From Galerina marginata (lineage: Eukaryota > Basidiomycota > Agaricomycetes > Agaricales > Galerinaceae), in contig JAECYW010000024.1 of the NCBI GenBank assembly GCA_023014335.1, positions 1 through 64,000 of the forward strand: a stretch of DNA of 64,000 nt, given 5' to 3'. Positions 35,160 to 46,384 of the stretch are shown one piece after another (within the stretch, counting starts at the first letter, position 1; each line of letters opens with the position of its first letter). The position numbers were made by a program, and so were the translations under genes. The notes under the pieces are model-generated. The model had not been told where the DNA came from and did no database searches. It saw only the letters and a list, made by a program, of their open reading frames with translations.

Positions 35160-36597
35160 TTCTAAGCTCCTGAGCCCGCTCGCCTACCAGCAGGACGGCA
35201 GCCACGTCAGCCACATCAGCCACATCAGCACCAGCTGCCCATTCCGCTCTGACCCATCGCACCCGCACCTCCCATCCGAGTCCGCAGCACTCTTCACGCA
35301 TACATCCGGCGAACGTGGCGAAAAATTCTCCCGTGACGGTTCCTACGGTAAACCATGCGCATACAGGAGGGCCAGGGGAGGTGGAATGACCTCGCAGGCT
35401 GATTCTTCTTTGGAAGAGGAGATCAGCGTGGAGTAGCAGCGCTTGACGCTGGGGTGGCGCGGGCAGAGCGCGAGCATGACTGAGAGGGGAGGTACAAAGG
35501 GAAGAGAATGCCACAGCAGCGGGGAGGACAGCCCTAGGAGTAATTTTTTTTTGACTTCACTTGAGGTTTCGTATTGTGGTGAGTAGAGGAGAGAAGAGGG
35601 GAGTGAACGTCTGCTACAGTGTCCCCTGGACCGACCGCTACTGTTACTGACATGTCAACGAGCAGAGGAACAGATGGGAAGCAGAGCAGGGACCGATGGC
35701 GGCGCACGGGAAGTCACGTTCGAGAAAGGATGGACAGGCCGGGCCTAGCAGCGCGATTAGGGCTCTCTTTATCGTTGCAGAACGTAGGATAAGCAAGGAA
35801 GAGCTCTTTATTTGAGTAGTCGGCCAGGAAACCCGCATGGAATCGGGCAATCTCATGCTTGCAGTCGAAGGATCGCAAAGTGGAGCTGATCTTGAAGTGG
35901 GACAAGTAGCGTGCTACAGAACGGCTAAGTAATTCAGCTTCGACTTCAGAGGAATCGACGGACCAGGTAACCGTACCTGTTCGCCTCGTTCCTCCACTAC
36001 CTCCTGTTTCAACTCCATTGACGATGCAAGGTCGGCGCGTTCTGTAACGACCGAAGGATTCCACGCGAAAAGGTTGCCTATCATAAGCCGAGTCGTAGTC
36101 TTTGGATGAGATCAGCAGAGAGTTTTGGGCCGAGAAGCCAGTTGCTCACCCTAATCTAGAAGTCGCACTTCAACATCTAGGAAGTCGTGAGGAAAGCTGG
36201 AAGAAAAAGTAGCAGCATGAGCAACATGCGGCGTCACACGAGTCGTTGAGGCCTTCCAGGGATCGAATGTTCCTAGACAGAAAAAGCCACAAGTGAATTC
36301 GCAATGGCGTAGAGGCTCGAAATAGAATGGTACATGGAGGAAACACGGAAGAGCGGATGGTTGGGAGGCAGGAGACGAGGATCCAAAATTGGTCCCAACA
36401 GGAACATGTGACTGATACGCTAACGCGCTGCGCCCCTAAATGTCTCTTTCTTGGCTTCAGTAACGCTGCAGAGTACTCAAGCAGCAAAGGAAATGTCCTC
36501 AAGCTGTGATTTTACTTGAGTAGTATAAATTAATCAAGCAGAAATGTATTGGAAATGTAATGAAATTCACGAAATCCGACCACTAAATGTTGGCTGC
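35160..36597. repeat. Dispersed ~1.3-kb repeat, copy A
   Basis: This is homologous to copies B (46385-47730) and C (55425-56700), same orientation. Shared landmarks include CACGCATACA, GCGCATAC/GCGCATCC, GGTACATGGAGGAAACA (B and A variants), AACATGTGACTGA and GAAATGTCCT near the end. On the minus strand all copies keep pieces of one peptide: FDCKHEIARFHAGF here, LDCKHEIIRFHARF in B, and CNDKESP/CNDKASP. The unit may therefore derive from a degenerate gene. Boundaries are approximate. Confidence 0.75.
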
Positions 36598-36599
36598 AG

Positions 36600-37800
36600 G
36601 CGGCAGGAGCCTCTTGCCAAAAATAGTTTCGTGTGAACTCGCTTACGAACTCGCTTGATCATCGCCATCAACAGCCTGCTCGACACCTCCGACGTCGACC
36701 AGCATAGTCAGCATTCTCCCCACTTCTCCTTTCAACCAAGACCGCCGCCTGTCTCCTTCCTCATTTCTCTACGTCCCGAATCCTGCTCGTTCAATGCCGT
36801 AGCTATCGAAAACCGCAACCACTACGCGCTCGTTTAGCCAAACAGACAAAACACCTGCGGGCGAGTAAGCCGTGTCAAAGTCAAGCCTGTGGACGACAAC
36901 TTCGACAGCGACAACCCGCCCTTGCGACTTCCCGGATCTCTGACTAACACCGTCGAGAAAACGAAAGTGTAAGTCTGTGTTTCCTCCATCATTCATAGAA
37001 CATTGCTCACAATGTATGCAGGTCTTAGCTGTGCTTTAACACTGCTGAAACGCGCCCTCCTCCCACCGCGCTGTCGACGACTGCAGGAAGCAACGGCGAA
37101 AAGTGAGCTTAACGTCTCTCGGAGGCTCCCACTCATGATTCCAAACCGGTACGCCTTCTCCGTTTCCTCTTTTCCATTCGCACATTAATATATCTTTTAT
37201 CATCCACTAGTTTGTCTTTCGATGACGTGTCCTCGCCTTCGCCATCACCGCACCGCCTCTGTGGCTCCACTGGACGGTATTCCTTTCCGTCAATGCCACC
37301 ATGCCTGCCCCATCATCGCGCTTTCCCTGCCGATTTTCCTGAACACGACCTGACTCAGCCAAATGCAGGTACGCGTCTTTCCTCCAGTTTGTTTGTTTCT
37401 TTGATGCTAATTTCAGTCTAGTGTTGGTATTAGTTATCCCGGATGTGTACTTATAAGCAGCAGGATTCGGATAAGCCCTTGGACTATCAGCCTTATCAAG
37501 GTTCAACATTGCAAGTTCCTAGAGATGCAAGCGTCACGTTCAGGGGTTAGTGATCTAGCCTTCCTCCCTTAAGTTGCTATCTCATTTTAGTGACAGGATC
37601 CCTCCCTGGCCCTATTGCTCTTGACTGGAGACCGAATTCGGCGAACATGTCACAGCAGCAGCGTCGTTGCGCCGACCCTTGTCCACTTGCCGCGATCCCA
37701 TAGTCGAGTTGAAGGCACCGGACGAGGAGTAGAGTAAACTTTTCGTCAACTTTTCTCTCGTCTCATGACTATTCTTCTGATTTTCAAAGCACGGTACCAT
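36600..37800 (+). CDS. Unresolved multi-exon coding region (possibly decayed)
   Basis: Three plus-strand stretches look like exons of an unrecognised protein. One at ~36840-36970 reads RVSRVKVKPVDDNFDSDNPP and LRLPGSLTNTVEK and ends at a GTAAGT. A second at ~37212-37370 reads SFDDVSSPSPSPHRLCGS and FPADFPEHDLTQPNAG. A third at ~37440-37545 reads QQDSDKPLDYQPYQG and LQVPRDASVTFR before a GTTAG donor. The stretch at ~37020-37090 between them does not join cleanly in phase, so the gene may be broken. A more degraded tandem copy follows at 38030-38930. No function is suggested. Confidence 0.3.
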
Positions 37801-38029
37801 TCCGTCCTGTAATATAATCTTTGTTCGTGAATCTCTTTGACGCGCCGATTATATGCTCAAATTTTTTAGTCGAATATTATTTACATAAAACTTCAAGCCC
37901 ACTGAAGCATTTTCACTCAAACACGGCAGAGAAACGTTTTGTTTAACCTATCGATTTCAATTAGACTTGAACATACTGTACAAGGCCCTGCGCTATCTTT
38001 CTTACACATTTCCTAACTCTAAACCCCTC

Positions 38030-38930
38030 TTTTGGCCCAACAGAACTCTTTAGGGCGAATTAGGCGTGTTAAAGTTGAGCTGGTGGACGACGACTTCGAC
38101 AGAAACTAAGTCCTTTACGACGAAGCATAATGAGGAAGAGACATCAAAATTGAATGCTTGAGGCTGATAGACGGTACGTATGGTCAATTATGTGTTACTT
38201 TTTCACGACTGTTTCACGCACTAACCTGTCCTTGCGCCTTCCTAGGATCTCTGACAAGACCAGGTCCAGAAAGCAAAAACTCGGATGTAAATTGACTTTT
38301 CCTCTATCTTTCGTAGAACCTTTCTTAAATTTCTGTAGGTCTTAGCTGTGCTTCACAAATTACGGAAGCTAAGCGAAAAGTTGAACATAACATCGCTCGG
38401 GGGGTCCCGCTTAGAACCTAAAACCTGTAGTACGCCTGCTCTTTTCCTCCTCTTCTGTTCGGACATTAACATTGTTTGCAGGCACTGGTGAGTCTCCTAG
38501 CCTCTGCCATTGCCTCCGCCGCCCTGTGGCTCCATCGGACGGTACCCTTCCTCTCAGTCTGCATCAACACCACCAGTCCGGTCTTGTTCAGGCGCTTTCC
38601 CCGCTGCCAGTCGCGCTGGATGCGACCTGAGTGAAGGTATGCGTCTCTCGTAGACTTTATGTTCTTTCTTTTGATGTTAATCTCAATCTAGTTTGGGGTA
38701 TGCGTCACCCCGCATGAATACCTTGCAGAATTCAGATAAGCCCTTGGGCTATCAACCTAAGCAAAAGTTGAATGTTGCAACTTTCCTCAAGGTGCTCGCC
38801 TCACATTCAAGGGTAAATGGTCTCGTTCTCCCTCCTTTCTGCTGTCTAACTTCCTACCGCTCTCAACTGGAAACCAAATCCGGCGAACATGGTCGCAGCA
38901 GGTGCGACATAATTAAATTCTAGGGCATGT
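38030..38930 (+). pseudogene. Degenerate tandem copy of the 36.6-37.8 kb region
   Basis: The segments align with the preceding unit in the same order. ~38040-38108 aligns with VKVKPVDDNFDS but contains TAG and TAA. ~38245-38300 matches the LPGSLTN exon. ~38336-38460 matches GGTCTTAGCTGTGCTT, which is present in both. ~38480-38640 matches the Pro/Ser-rich exon. ~38730-38800 gives NSDKPLGYQPK before the frame shifts. Stops and shifts in every segment indicate a dead copy. Confidence 0.55.
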
Positions 38931-40380
38931 GCTCATCCTGGTCTATCTGGATTCTGTTGCTTCCACATTGTTGTCCTTCACAGCCCAGGCAACACTAATG
39001 CTCGGATTCGATGTTATGGCTATCATGTATTGAACGGTCGGTTTATCTCCTTTCTTTCCTTTGATTCTCGTTCACCATCCTCCGTTACCTGCTACTTTCC
39101 TTGTAAGACATACAAGGGCTGGACGTATCGGACGCAGTTCGGCATTGGCTTGCTAGCTCGACGAGGAAACCGATGGGCTTCAGCTGTCGCCCCCGCCCCC
39201 GCCGCATCCTCTATTGCTGGCGATAGTGCACAGAGCATGAAGTCGAGAGACTTGAGCTTGTCCGTTGAAAACAGGCTCTTCCTCACCTCCCACCTACAGT
39301 ACATTTGCCTTGGCCTAGTCGCGAAACACAACCGTCCTCCTTACGTGTGATATGAATCTCATGCCACACCGGATATCCCGACGGCGGCAGGGACAATTTC
39401 ACTCGTGCTGTCTCGAGGCCAACTGGGATCGGTAGGTTATTTCTGGTACGTCTTCAGGTTTTCTTTCTCTACCTTTATCTTATTATCTCTCTTCTTTCCC
39501 CTCTTTTGTTTTCTTATTTCTTTACGATCGCACCTTTGTTCTCTTAATTTGGTTTCGTTTTTTTCTTTCCTTTCTTTGCTTTTTTCTCGCCCGTTCTCTT
39601 CTATTCTTGTCTTTCTTCCCTAGTTCCGTATCGCTCTTTTATCTCGCCTAACGTTCTCATACTAACAGTCTATCTTCCCTCTTTCTATAGGTACACAAAC
39701 CAAACACTGACAGTTGGTTCGACCTTTTCTCAAGCACTAGCTCGGGACAAATTTTACTGCGGCCGAATGTGGCGAGGGGGAGGAAAAAAATGGAGGAAAA
39801 TGTCAGTGCAAGATAATATGTTTCTTTGAAGCTCAATCGTGAAGGTACAGGGATTTGATTGCGTAGTCACTCATCGCAGTTGTTTTCTGATTTCGGGGCC
39901 CACAATTTCTTGACTCTGTTTTTTTTATCGGTGTCTTCTGCCAGTTCTAAACTTTCCAACCTGCTAATGGCTGCTCATGCTCAGATTTCGAGATCGTGCC
40001 TATGCTGGCAGCTGGTGTCAGTAGAGACAATCGCGATTGTTGTCAATTGACCAACAATGCTGTTGTAAGTGAAAGTGCGTTTCTAATTCCCGTTGCCCTT
40101 ACTGAACAAATTTGACCGCTATCGCTAGTCTTCCCCGGCCAACGAGTCCTTCGTCGCCATATCTGCTAAAACATTGCTTTCATCAAACTACACGACCAAT
40201 CTATGCCATTGTATTCTCTATGCATTAACTATAAGGGACGTTCAATCTTATATACACTGCAAGCCCTTCCGGTCAGCTGTGATGTTCGAAAGGTACTAAT
40301 CTGAATCACTAGTAGTAGTTACATGAGGTTGTATTTATGAGAAGCCATTTAGAGGAACAGACCTATTAAGCTAGCAGGCA
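38931..40380. other. Spacer with a long pyrimidine-rich tract
   Basis: An ORF at 39030-39350 (plus) has no recognised motif. From about 39450 to 39640 the plus strand is strongly pyrimidine-rich (mostly TTTCTTTC-type runs), as in an expanded polypyrimidine tract. The rest shows nothing I can support. Confidence 0.45.
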
Positions 40381-41093
40381 TTATTCGTCTCGAAAGGAGT
40401 ACTCCGAAGAAGATGAATCAACACTCCGTCGTAGTCTAGGCTGGATGAGAAGCTTCTCAACATGGCCGTTCCCGCACGTGAGTTCATATTCTTCATCTCT
40501 GTACTGAAGAATTATTGTTAGACCAGTGATCTCGTCCAAGGATCGTAGATCTGTGTAGGAATCGAGATCGATTGGGATAGAAAGACGATCAACCGGCCGG
40601 CCTATTGAAATGCGTGATATGAGAAATTGTTTTATGGTAAACCATTCTTCTCCTCGCAGGCAAGAACTAATTTCAACGGTGTGGAGGGGTGGAAAGAAGA
40701 GTGAAAGGATGTCAGCTGGGAGATTGAGCAAAAAGCCCAAAGTTTCGGAATTAATGATCAAAATTTTGACGGAAGGAAGCGATAAAATGAATTCGGTAAT
40801 TTTGCAGTCAGAAGGTTCGAAAACAACTGGCAAGATTCCAAGCGCAAGCACTCTAGCATCTTGAAATTTAACCAAAGGTAATGCTGCGAAAAGGGCCTCG
40901 AGTGTATCGCGTGGAAGTTTTCCGTAGTGTCTTAGTTCCAAAATATGTTTCTACCCCCAATAGTCATTGATCTAACCTGGGTTTTATAAGTACTGATCAC
41001 CCAAGGCCCTAATGTACTGAGACACCCCTTCTTTTTCAATATTTCAAGTACTGATCCACCATTTTGACAAGTCTGATCTACCTGGTTTTAATG

Positions 41094-41480
41094 TACTGAC
41101 TCAACCCCATATCAAAGTACTGACTCAACCCTGGTTTTACCATATCAAAGTACTGAGTCAACCCAGGTTTTAGTATATTGAACTACTGAGTCAACCCTGG
41201 TTTTACCATATCAAAGTACTGACTCAACCCTGGTTTTATTATATCAAAGTACTGACTCAACCCTGGTTTTATTATATCAAAGTACTGAGTCAACCCAGGT
41301 TTTATTATATCAAAGTACTGAGTCAACCCAGGTTTTAATATAATAAACTACTGAATCAACCCTGGTTTTAGTATATCAAAGTACTGAGTCAACCCTGGTT
41401 TTACCATATCAAAGTACTGAATCAACCCTGGTTTTAACATATTAAACTACTGAGTCAACCCAGGTTTTAAAAACAATAAT
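41094..41480 (+). repeat. 33-bp satellite array, left arm
   Basis: About eleven near-identical units of the form TACTGAGTCAACCCTGG + TTTTACCATATCAAAG occur in tandem. The units differ by a few bases each (GAGTC/GACTC/GAATC; CCATATC/TTATATC). Confidence 0.9.
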
Positions 41481-43235
41481 ACTGATCCAACCTGGACTTT
41501 AGCCCAAGAAAGCCTCAAACCACCCTAGTATTTTTGATAAATATGACAGGGAGTCAACCTGGACATTTTTATAAAACCACTTCCCTCTTTGGTCTTTAAT
41601 TTTGGTCTTTAATCACCATTCTGAAGATCTCAGACTTTCTATTCCTCCTCAGTTTACTATTCCTTTTATTCTTTTCTTCTGTTCTCTTCTGTTCTGATGG
41701 GGGTGTGTTGGTAGGGTTTGGAAGTTCAGTCCTAAGACTGCAAAAAGACCAGACCAGGACCAGGACAGGAAAAGACTGAACCATGCAGTCTGGTTATTTG
41801 ATTTTTGAGATTGTAAGACTGCAAAAGGCTGGTTGTCAACTTGTGGTGAACTGGTCATCATTGGTTAGGACTGGTCTTTTGTAGCGCTGTAAATAGCCCT
41901 CAAAACACACCCAAGAACATATTTATTGGTACAAATTTGACAAAAATACCAGCCAAACTATAAAATATTTTGAAAAAAGAGTAGATGTACCAGAATGTTT
42001 TTTTAAGTACATCAATTCTCAATGTAAATAGATGTTCTTGGGCTTATTTGAAAGCTAAGGTGTATGTTAACTGTTTTACCATTTCAGAACTTTAAAATAT
42101 CTTGTGCTTTTAACAAAAATGCCAATCTTAAATCAATTATACAGTATTTGGTCTAAGACCAGTCCAGGAGGCAAAAGACTGTGGTCTTCAGTTTTTTGGG
42201 GTCTTCTTGTTGGACTTACAGTCTAGGTCAGGATTTCTTTCACATCACATGGCTACGTGCTCCCTTTATATATTGCACTTCGCCTGTTTTCAATCCTCAG
42301 TTGTCAACTTGCATATTCCCGACACTGAGGATGTACATATTCCCTTCATTATCTACTTCACTGTAGCTAACTCCATGACGAGCATGCCCTGCCATGTCTA
42401 AGTAATATATCCAGATCTAGACCTCAGTTCTACAACTCTGTAGTTGGATGTGAAAAGTATTTAAAGGTTGATTCAGCAGTCAGTCACTGACTCAGACATA
42501 GGAAAAGAGGACCCGTCAATATGGGTACTGTGTGCAGCCCTACCCCTCTGGGGCCTGGACCAAGACCAAGACCGGTTTACATCGGTTCTAGGACTAGTAA
42601 AGACCACAGAAGACTGCAAAAGACCAAAGACTGCAGTCTTTGACCAAATAGTGTATAATTAATTTAAGACTGGTATTTTCATTAAAAACATGAGATATTT
42701 TAAAATTGTGAATCGGTAAATTTATTAACATACATCTTAGCTTTTAAACAAGCCCAAGAACATTCAGTTATTTTGAGAATTGATGTAGTTACAAAAATAT
42801 TCCAGTACATCTACTCTTTTTTTGAAATATTTTATAGTTTGGCTGGTATTTTGGTCAAATTGGTACAAATAAATGTGTTCATGGGTGGGTTTTGAAGGGT
42901 ATTAACAGGGCTACAAAAAACAGTCCCAATTGATGAAGACCAGTTCACTAAGACTGATCTTTTGCAGTCTTACAATCTCAAAAATTGAAAGACCAGATGC
43001 ACAGTTTGGTCTTTTTCGGTCCTGGTCTGGTCCTGGTTTGGTCTTTTTGCAGTCCTATGACTGAACTTCCAAACACTAATGGGTACAGGTTGGCGGGTCA
43101 TGTGCTGATGTTGAACTGGGTGCTTAATCAGTGCCAACGTGAAGTCCACATGAAGATTTTCTTACCGGAGGCATTTTAAAAAGAATTTATATAGCAAGAG
43201 GGGTCAATTTAGTAGTTAGAATATGTAAAAGGAGG

Positions 43236-43590
43236 GTTGACTCAGTAGTTAGAACATAGAAAAGAGAGGTTGACTCAATACTTTAATATGGTAAAACCTG
43301 GGTTGAGTCAGTACTTTGGTATGGTAAAACCAGGGTTGAGTCAGTACTTTGATATGGTAAAACCAGAGTTGAGTCAGTAGTTCAATATACTAAAACCAGG
43401 GTTGAGTCAGTACTTTGATATGGTAAAACCAGGGTTGGCTCAGTACTTTGATATGGTAAAACCAGGGTTGAGTCAGTACTTTGATATGGTAAAACCAGGG
43501 TTGAGTCAGTACTTTGATATAGTAAAACCAGAGTTGAGTCAGTACTTTGATATGGTAAAACCAGGGTTGATTCAGTAGTTAGATATAGAC
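43236..43590 (-). repeat. 33-bp satellite array, right arm (inverted)
   Basis: About ten units of the reverse complement of the left-arm unit (GTTGAGTCAGTACTTTG + ATATGGTAAAACCAGG) are present. The 33-nt period keeps a minus-strand frame open as an 11-residue peptide repeat (YQSTDSTLVLP), which I regard as a by-product. Confidence 0.9.
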
Positions 43591-43607
43591 AAAAGGAGGG
43601 TTGATTC

Positions 43608-44142
43608 CAAGGGGGTTCGAAAATTAAAAAATTGGACCTGGGGTTCCAATTTTTTTTTAGCGCAGATTTGTTGAACCAACCAGCCAACGTAATCAGGCAC
43701 ACACCTATATTAGGAAATATTATGTCATCACGGTACTTTTTGCTGAGCCGCGAGTCCCCGACGCGGCGGCAACACCATACTTGAACGGTATTTCCAGCTT
43801 TTGGCTACCAATGTATGTACACTGGCACAGTCGCTGAACCCGTCAGCCTGATGCATAGAAAATTGACATTATGGAAATGATTCTCCGGTAATACAGCAGT
43901 CTTGACTCTTGAGTCAAATAAAACAGCTCAACGGTAGGCTTGTGAGATAATTTCAGATTACCAGTGGCATAACAATGATTAAAGCCATTCTACAAATATT
44001 CTACAGACATTGGCCTCTTTGCAGAGAGGTTTTCCGCTATTTTCCGTCAAAAAATAGGTAGGTCAAAAAAAAAATTAGCGGCCTGACGGCCGAACCAACC
44101 ACCCAACCCCGGGTCCGTTATAAAGATCCCGAGTACCCCTTG
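43608..44142. mobile_element. Nested hAT-like non-autonomous element
   Basis: This 535-bp insertion sits in the right arm of the fold-back element. It is flanked by the perfect 8-bp direct repeat GTTGATTC (43600-43607 and 44143-44150). Its ends are inverted: CAAGGGGGTTCG on the left and CGAGTACCCCTTG on the right. An 8-bp target duplication and CA-GGG-type termini are typical of hAT elements. The interior has no ORF of useful length and includes poly-T/poly-A runs near both ends. Confidence 0.7.
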
Positions 44143-45443
44143 GTTGATTCAGCACATTATATAATAATATAACCAGGGGTAGCTTTGTAGTTTGATTAAG
44201 GTTGGATCAGTACTTGGTATTTAGTTAGATCAGTACTTCAATTTGTGGGTTGATTCAGCAGTTAGTAAAAGGGGGGTTTAATCAAAGACTACAGGGGGTA
44301 GAAACCCATCTTGCGTCTTAGTTTGAAACGGAAATTCCCTTTACGAGGAATTTGGGCTTCGAAGTTGAAGAGATGTGGGTATAAATCGAGGGAAATGTGG
44401 TTTGCGCTCGGGAAATCACAACACCTAGAGTAGTTGTACAGAACTTGATTGGCCAGTGTCAACGTTTCCGTGTAGAGAGCGGTGCTTGTGTGACTATAAG
44501 CCAAGTAGCATCCGGCAGCTGGATTTATTTGAGCGAGGAAATCCATATACGGGCCCATATCCAAAGACGTCGAGATGATGATTTGTTTGATGGAAGGAGC
44601 CGTAATTTGTGGTAGGGGAGATAGTGCATCTCCAGTGGAGGCGATCGCATCAGACGTCTCGTCTGTCAAGCATTCGAGAAGAGGCATGTGGGGGATTGCT
44701 TGAATTACATCACAGGCAGATACACGACCATTCAGGGAAAGAGATCGAATATTTGCTAGCCATGGAGCATCCAGATTAAACCTGATGTTGGGAGCGAAAA
44801 ATACGCGCAATGCAGGAGCAAGGTTATTGAAGACGACGAAGTCAGAGGGAGAAAGAATGGGTGATGGGTTTCGGTCCATGCGTTCAAAGGTGATCCGAAA
44901 CGTTTCAAGGACGTCTGATGGACGCCGGAAAATCTCCCAGAACTGCGCGATGTTGAATTTGTCCATCCGATGTGAGGGCGTAAAATCCAGTTCTAGCCAG
45001 CGGATCCTATCCCAATGACGGTCCAGAAATTTTGCGGCGACATCCTCAGAGAGACCTGCTAAAGCTGAATAACTCCACAACACAGAAAGCAATGATTTAC
45101 CCGTCCTTCATAAGACTTCTTCCCTCCATTCACGGTCCTCAAGACGGGAGAGGTTGATGACCTGAGCCCAGAGCGATGAAAACGACAGGATGACTTGGCG
45201 CCACCCTGAACAGACTTGAGAGGTATATCGGAGCGTATCAATTGCTATTATTCCATTTTTTTTCTGGGCTTCGTCCTCCATATTTGCATTTAACCAGAAA
45301 ATCCACCATAGGATATCGGTGTGGAGGTTGAGAATCAGTGGTTTGGGGATGGAGATATTGTCGTCATACTGGATGTTCTGCTGAGACAAAGGAAGACGTA
45401 GAGACGGCAAGCCCAGAGATTCCGTGGTTTTAAGTTCTGTCAT

Positions 45444-46384
45444 AGATGATGTCGAACACTGCGTCTCAGAAGGCGGTGTCGCTGTAAAGAAATTGAATCG
45501 GAAATCGTGAGAGCAGCCTTGGAACAGCCTCCAGTCGAACAAACCTCGGCAAAGTCGGGATCCGTTTTAGGACACCCATCAAACTTCGTAATTACACAGG
45601 AAGAAGAAAGATCTGTATTCATTATTGAATTATCTTAGGGTGGGCCCTTAGTACTTTACTCTTATATCTGAACTACAGCAAGTCAACGATGGCTGTGGGC
45701 TGAGCGAGACAAGGAAGTCGACGACGAGAAGGGAAAATTACCAGCACCAGCACCCGCGCCTTCCAGTACCAGACCATCACCTCCAGCACCACCGCCAGCC
45801 CCACCCTGATACCAGTCCCGCCGTCTTCTCCAATATCTTACGGAGGCGCACGGGTAGCGCCGGAGTAGATGGCGGCAACGGAAAAACACAACCCCCCATC
45901 CATGTTGGTATTGTCCAGTCGAAAAACGAACACTCGACCGGTGTACGGCACGTCAAGCACAGGGCGGTAATGTTGGTATCCTCGACCACAAGGGAGGCGC
46001 GGACACGGACGCGGACGCGCTGACACCGCCAACTTCCGTGCACCCGGCTGCTGAAACGTGAACAATCGACGGCGCAGGCGATGGGGCGAATACATTTTCT
46101 GGCTTATGAGGTGGGGTAGTGCCAGCGCCTACTGACTGACCAGGGACAGACGAGAATCTTCAAGACCACGAAGACGGAGGTGGGAAGAGGCAAAGAAGGA
46201 AGAGAGTAAATAGAGAAGGGGAGACGTAAGCCATAAAATGTAGCCGATTGCCGATGAATTTGGCTCGCACATTCGAATGGTGAACTTTGAGTTTGAGCGG
46301 GAGACTTGAAAGTCAAGTCGAGACTGACACCAACGTGCGCCAGGGGTCGAGAATCGGAAAAGGTCGTCGGACCAGCACTGTCGT
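45444..46384. other. Spacer with GC-rich short ORFs
   Basis: The 5' part of the F-box pseudogene transcript may extend to ~45622 (a plausible first exon MNTDLSSSCVITKF with an acceptor TTTACAG before 45481). From 45.68 to 46.10 kb the minus strand has overlapping Gly/Ala- or Arg-rich frames (for example RPVLDVPYTGRVFVFRLDN at ~45950-45900). One frame might be a remnant, but I cannot support a gene. Confidence 0.35.

Larger units (their letters stand above)
40947..44305. mobile_element. 3.35-kb fold-back (long inverted repeat) transposon
   Basis: Its termini are inverted: GTTTCTACCCCC starts at 40947 and GGGGGTAGAAAC ends at 44305, and the match continues inward (AATAGTCATTGAT against the reverse of ATCAAAGACTACA). 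Both arms carry arrays of the same 33-bp unit in opposite orientation (41094-41480 and 43236-43590). Further in, ~41720-42175 is an inverted copy of ~42625-43075: the motif AGACCAGACCAGGACCAGG pairs with its complement, and GCCAAACTATAAAATATTT pairs likewise. The loop of ~0.45 kb (42176-42624) has no long ORF. The structure is a giant hairpin with no transposase, typical of non-autonomous fold-back elements. It lies inside an F-box gene. A clear target duplication was not found. Confidence 0.8.
40381..45443 (-). pseudogene. F-box protein pseudogene split by a fold-back transposon
   Basis: The original protein begins around MTELKTTESLGLPSLRL (45443). The F-box region follows with LILNLHTDILWWIFWLN, then YTSQVCSGWRQVILSFSSLW, the same signature as the intact gene at 15752. 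In-frame TGA at 45108-45110 interrupts REWREEVL-(stop)-RTG; a donor GTAAAT follows at ~45100, and the protein resumes with LSEDVAAKFLDRHWDRIRWL. The reading continues as leucine-rich material to FRFKLRRKM at ~44307, where the element (40947-44305) intervenes, and resumes beyond it with ILELRHYGKLPRDTLEALF, ending at 40381. Removing the element restores the frame directly. The nonsense codon plus the 3.35-kb insertion indicate a dead gene. Confidence 0.8.

Noticed and set aside
41094..43590. Possible CRISPR array
   Set aside because: The 33-bp units are contiguous with no unique spacers, occur in inverted arms, and the genome is eukaryotic.
43382..43702. 106-codon minus-strand ORF with an 11-residue repeat (YQSTDSTLVLP)
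   Set aside because: It is the translation of the 33-bp satellite array (33 is a multiple of 3, so the frame stays open). The left-arm array shows the same unit without a comparable protein, and it lies inside a transposon.
40947..44305. The 3.35-kb element read as a giant intron of the F-box gene
   Set aside because: The borders would be GT...AC, which is not a normal intron. The inverted termini and satellite arms explain it as a transposon.
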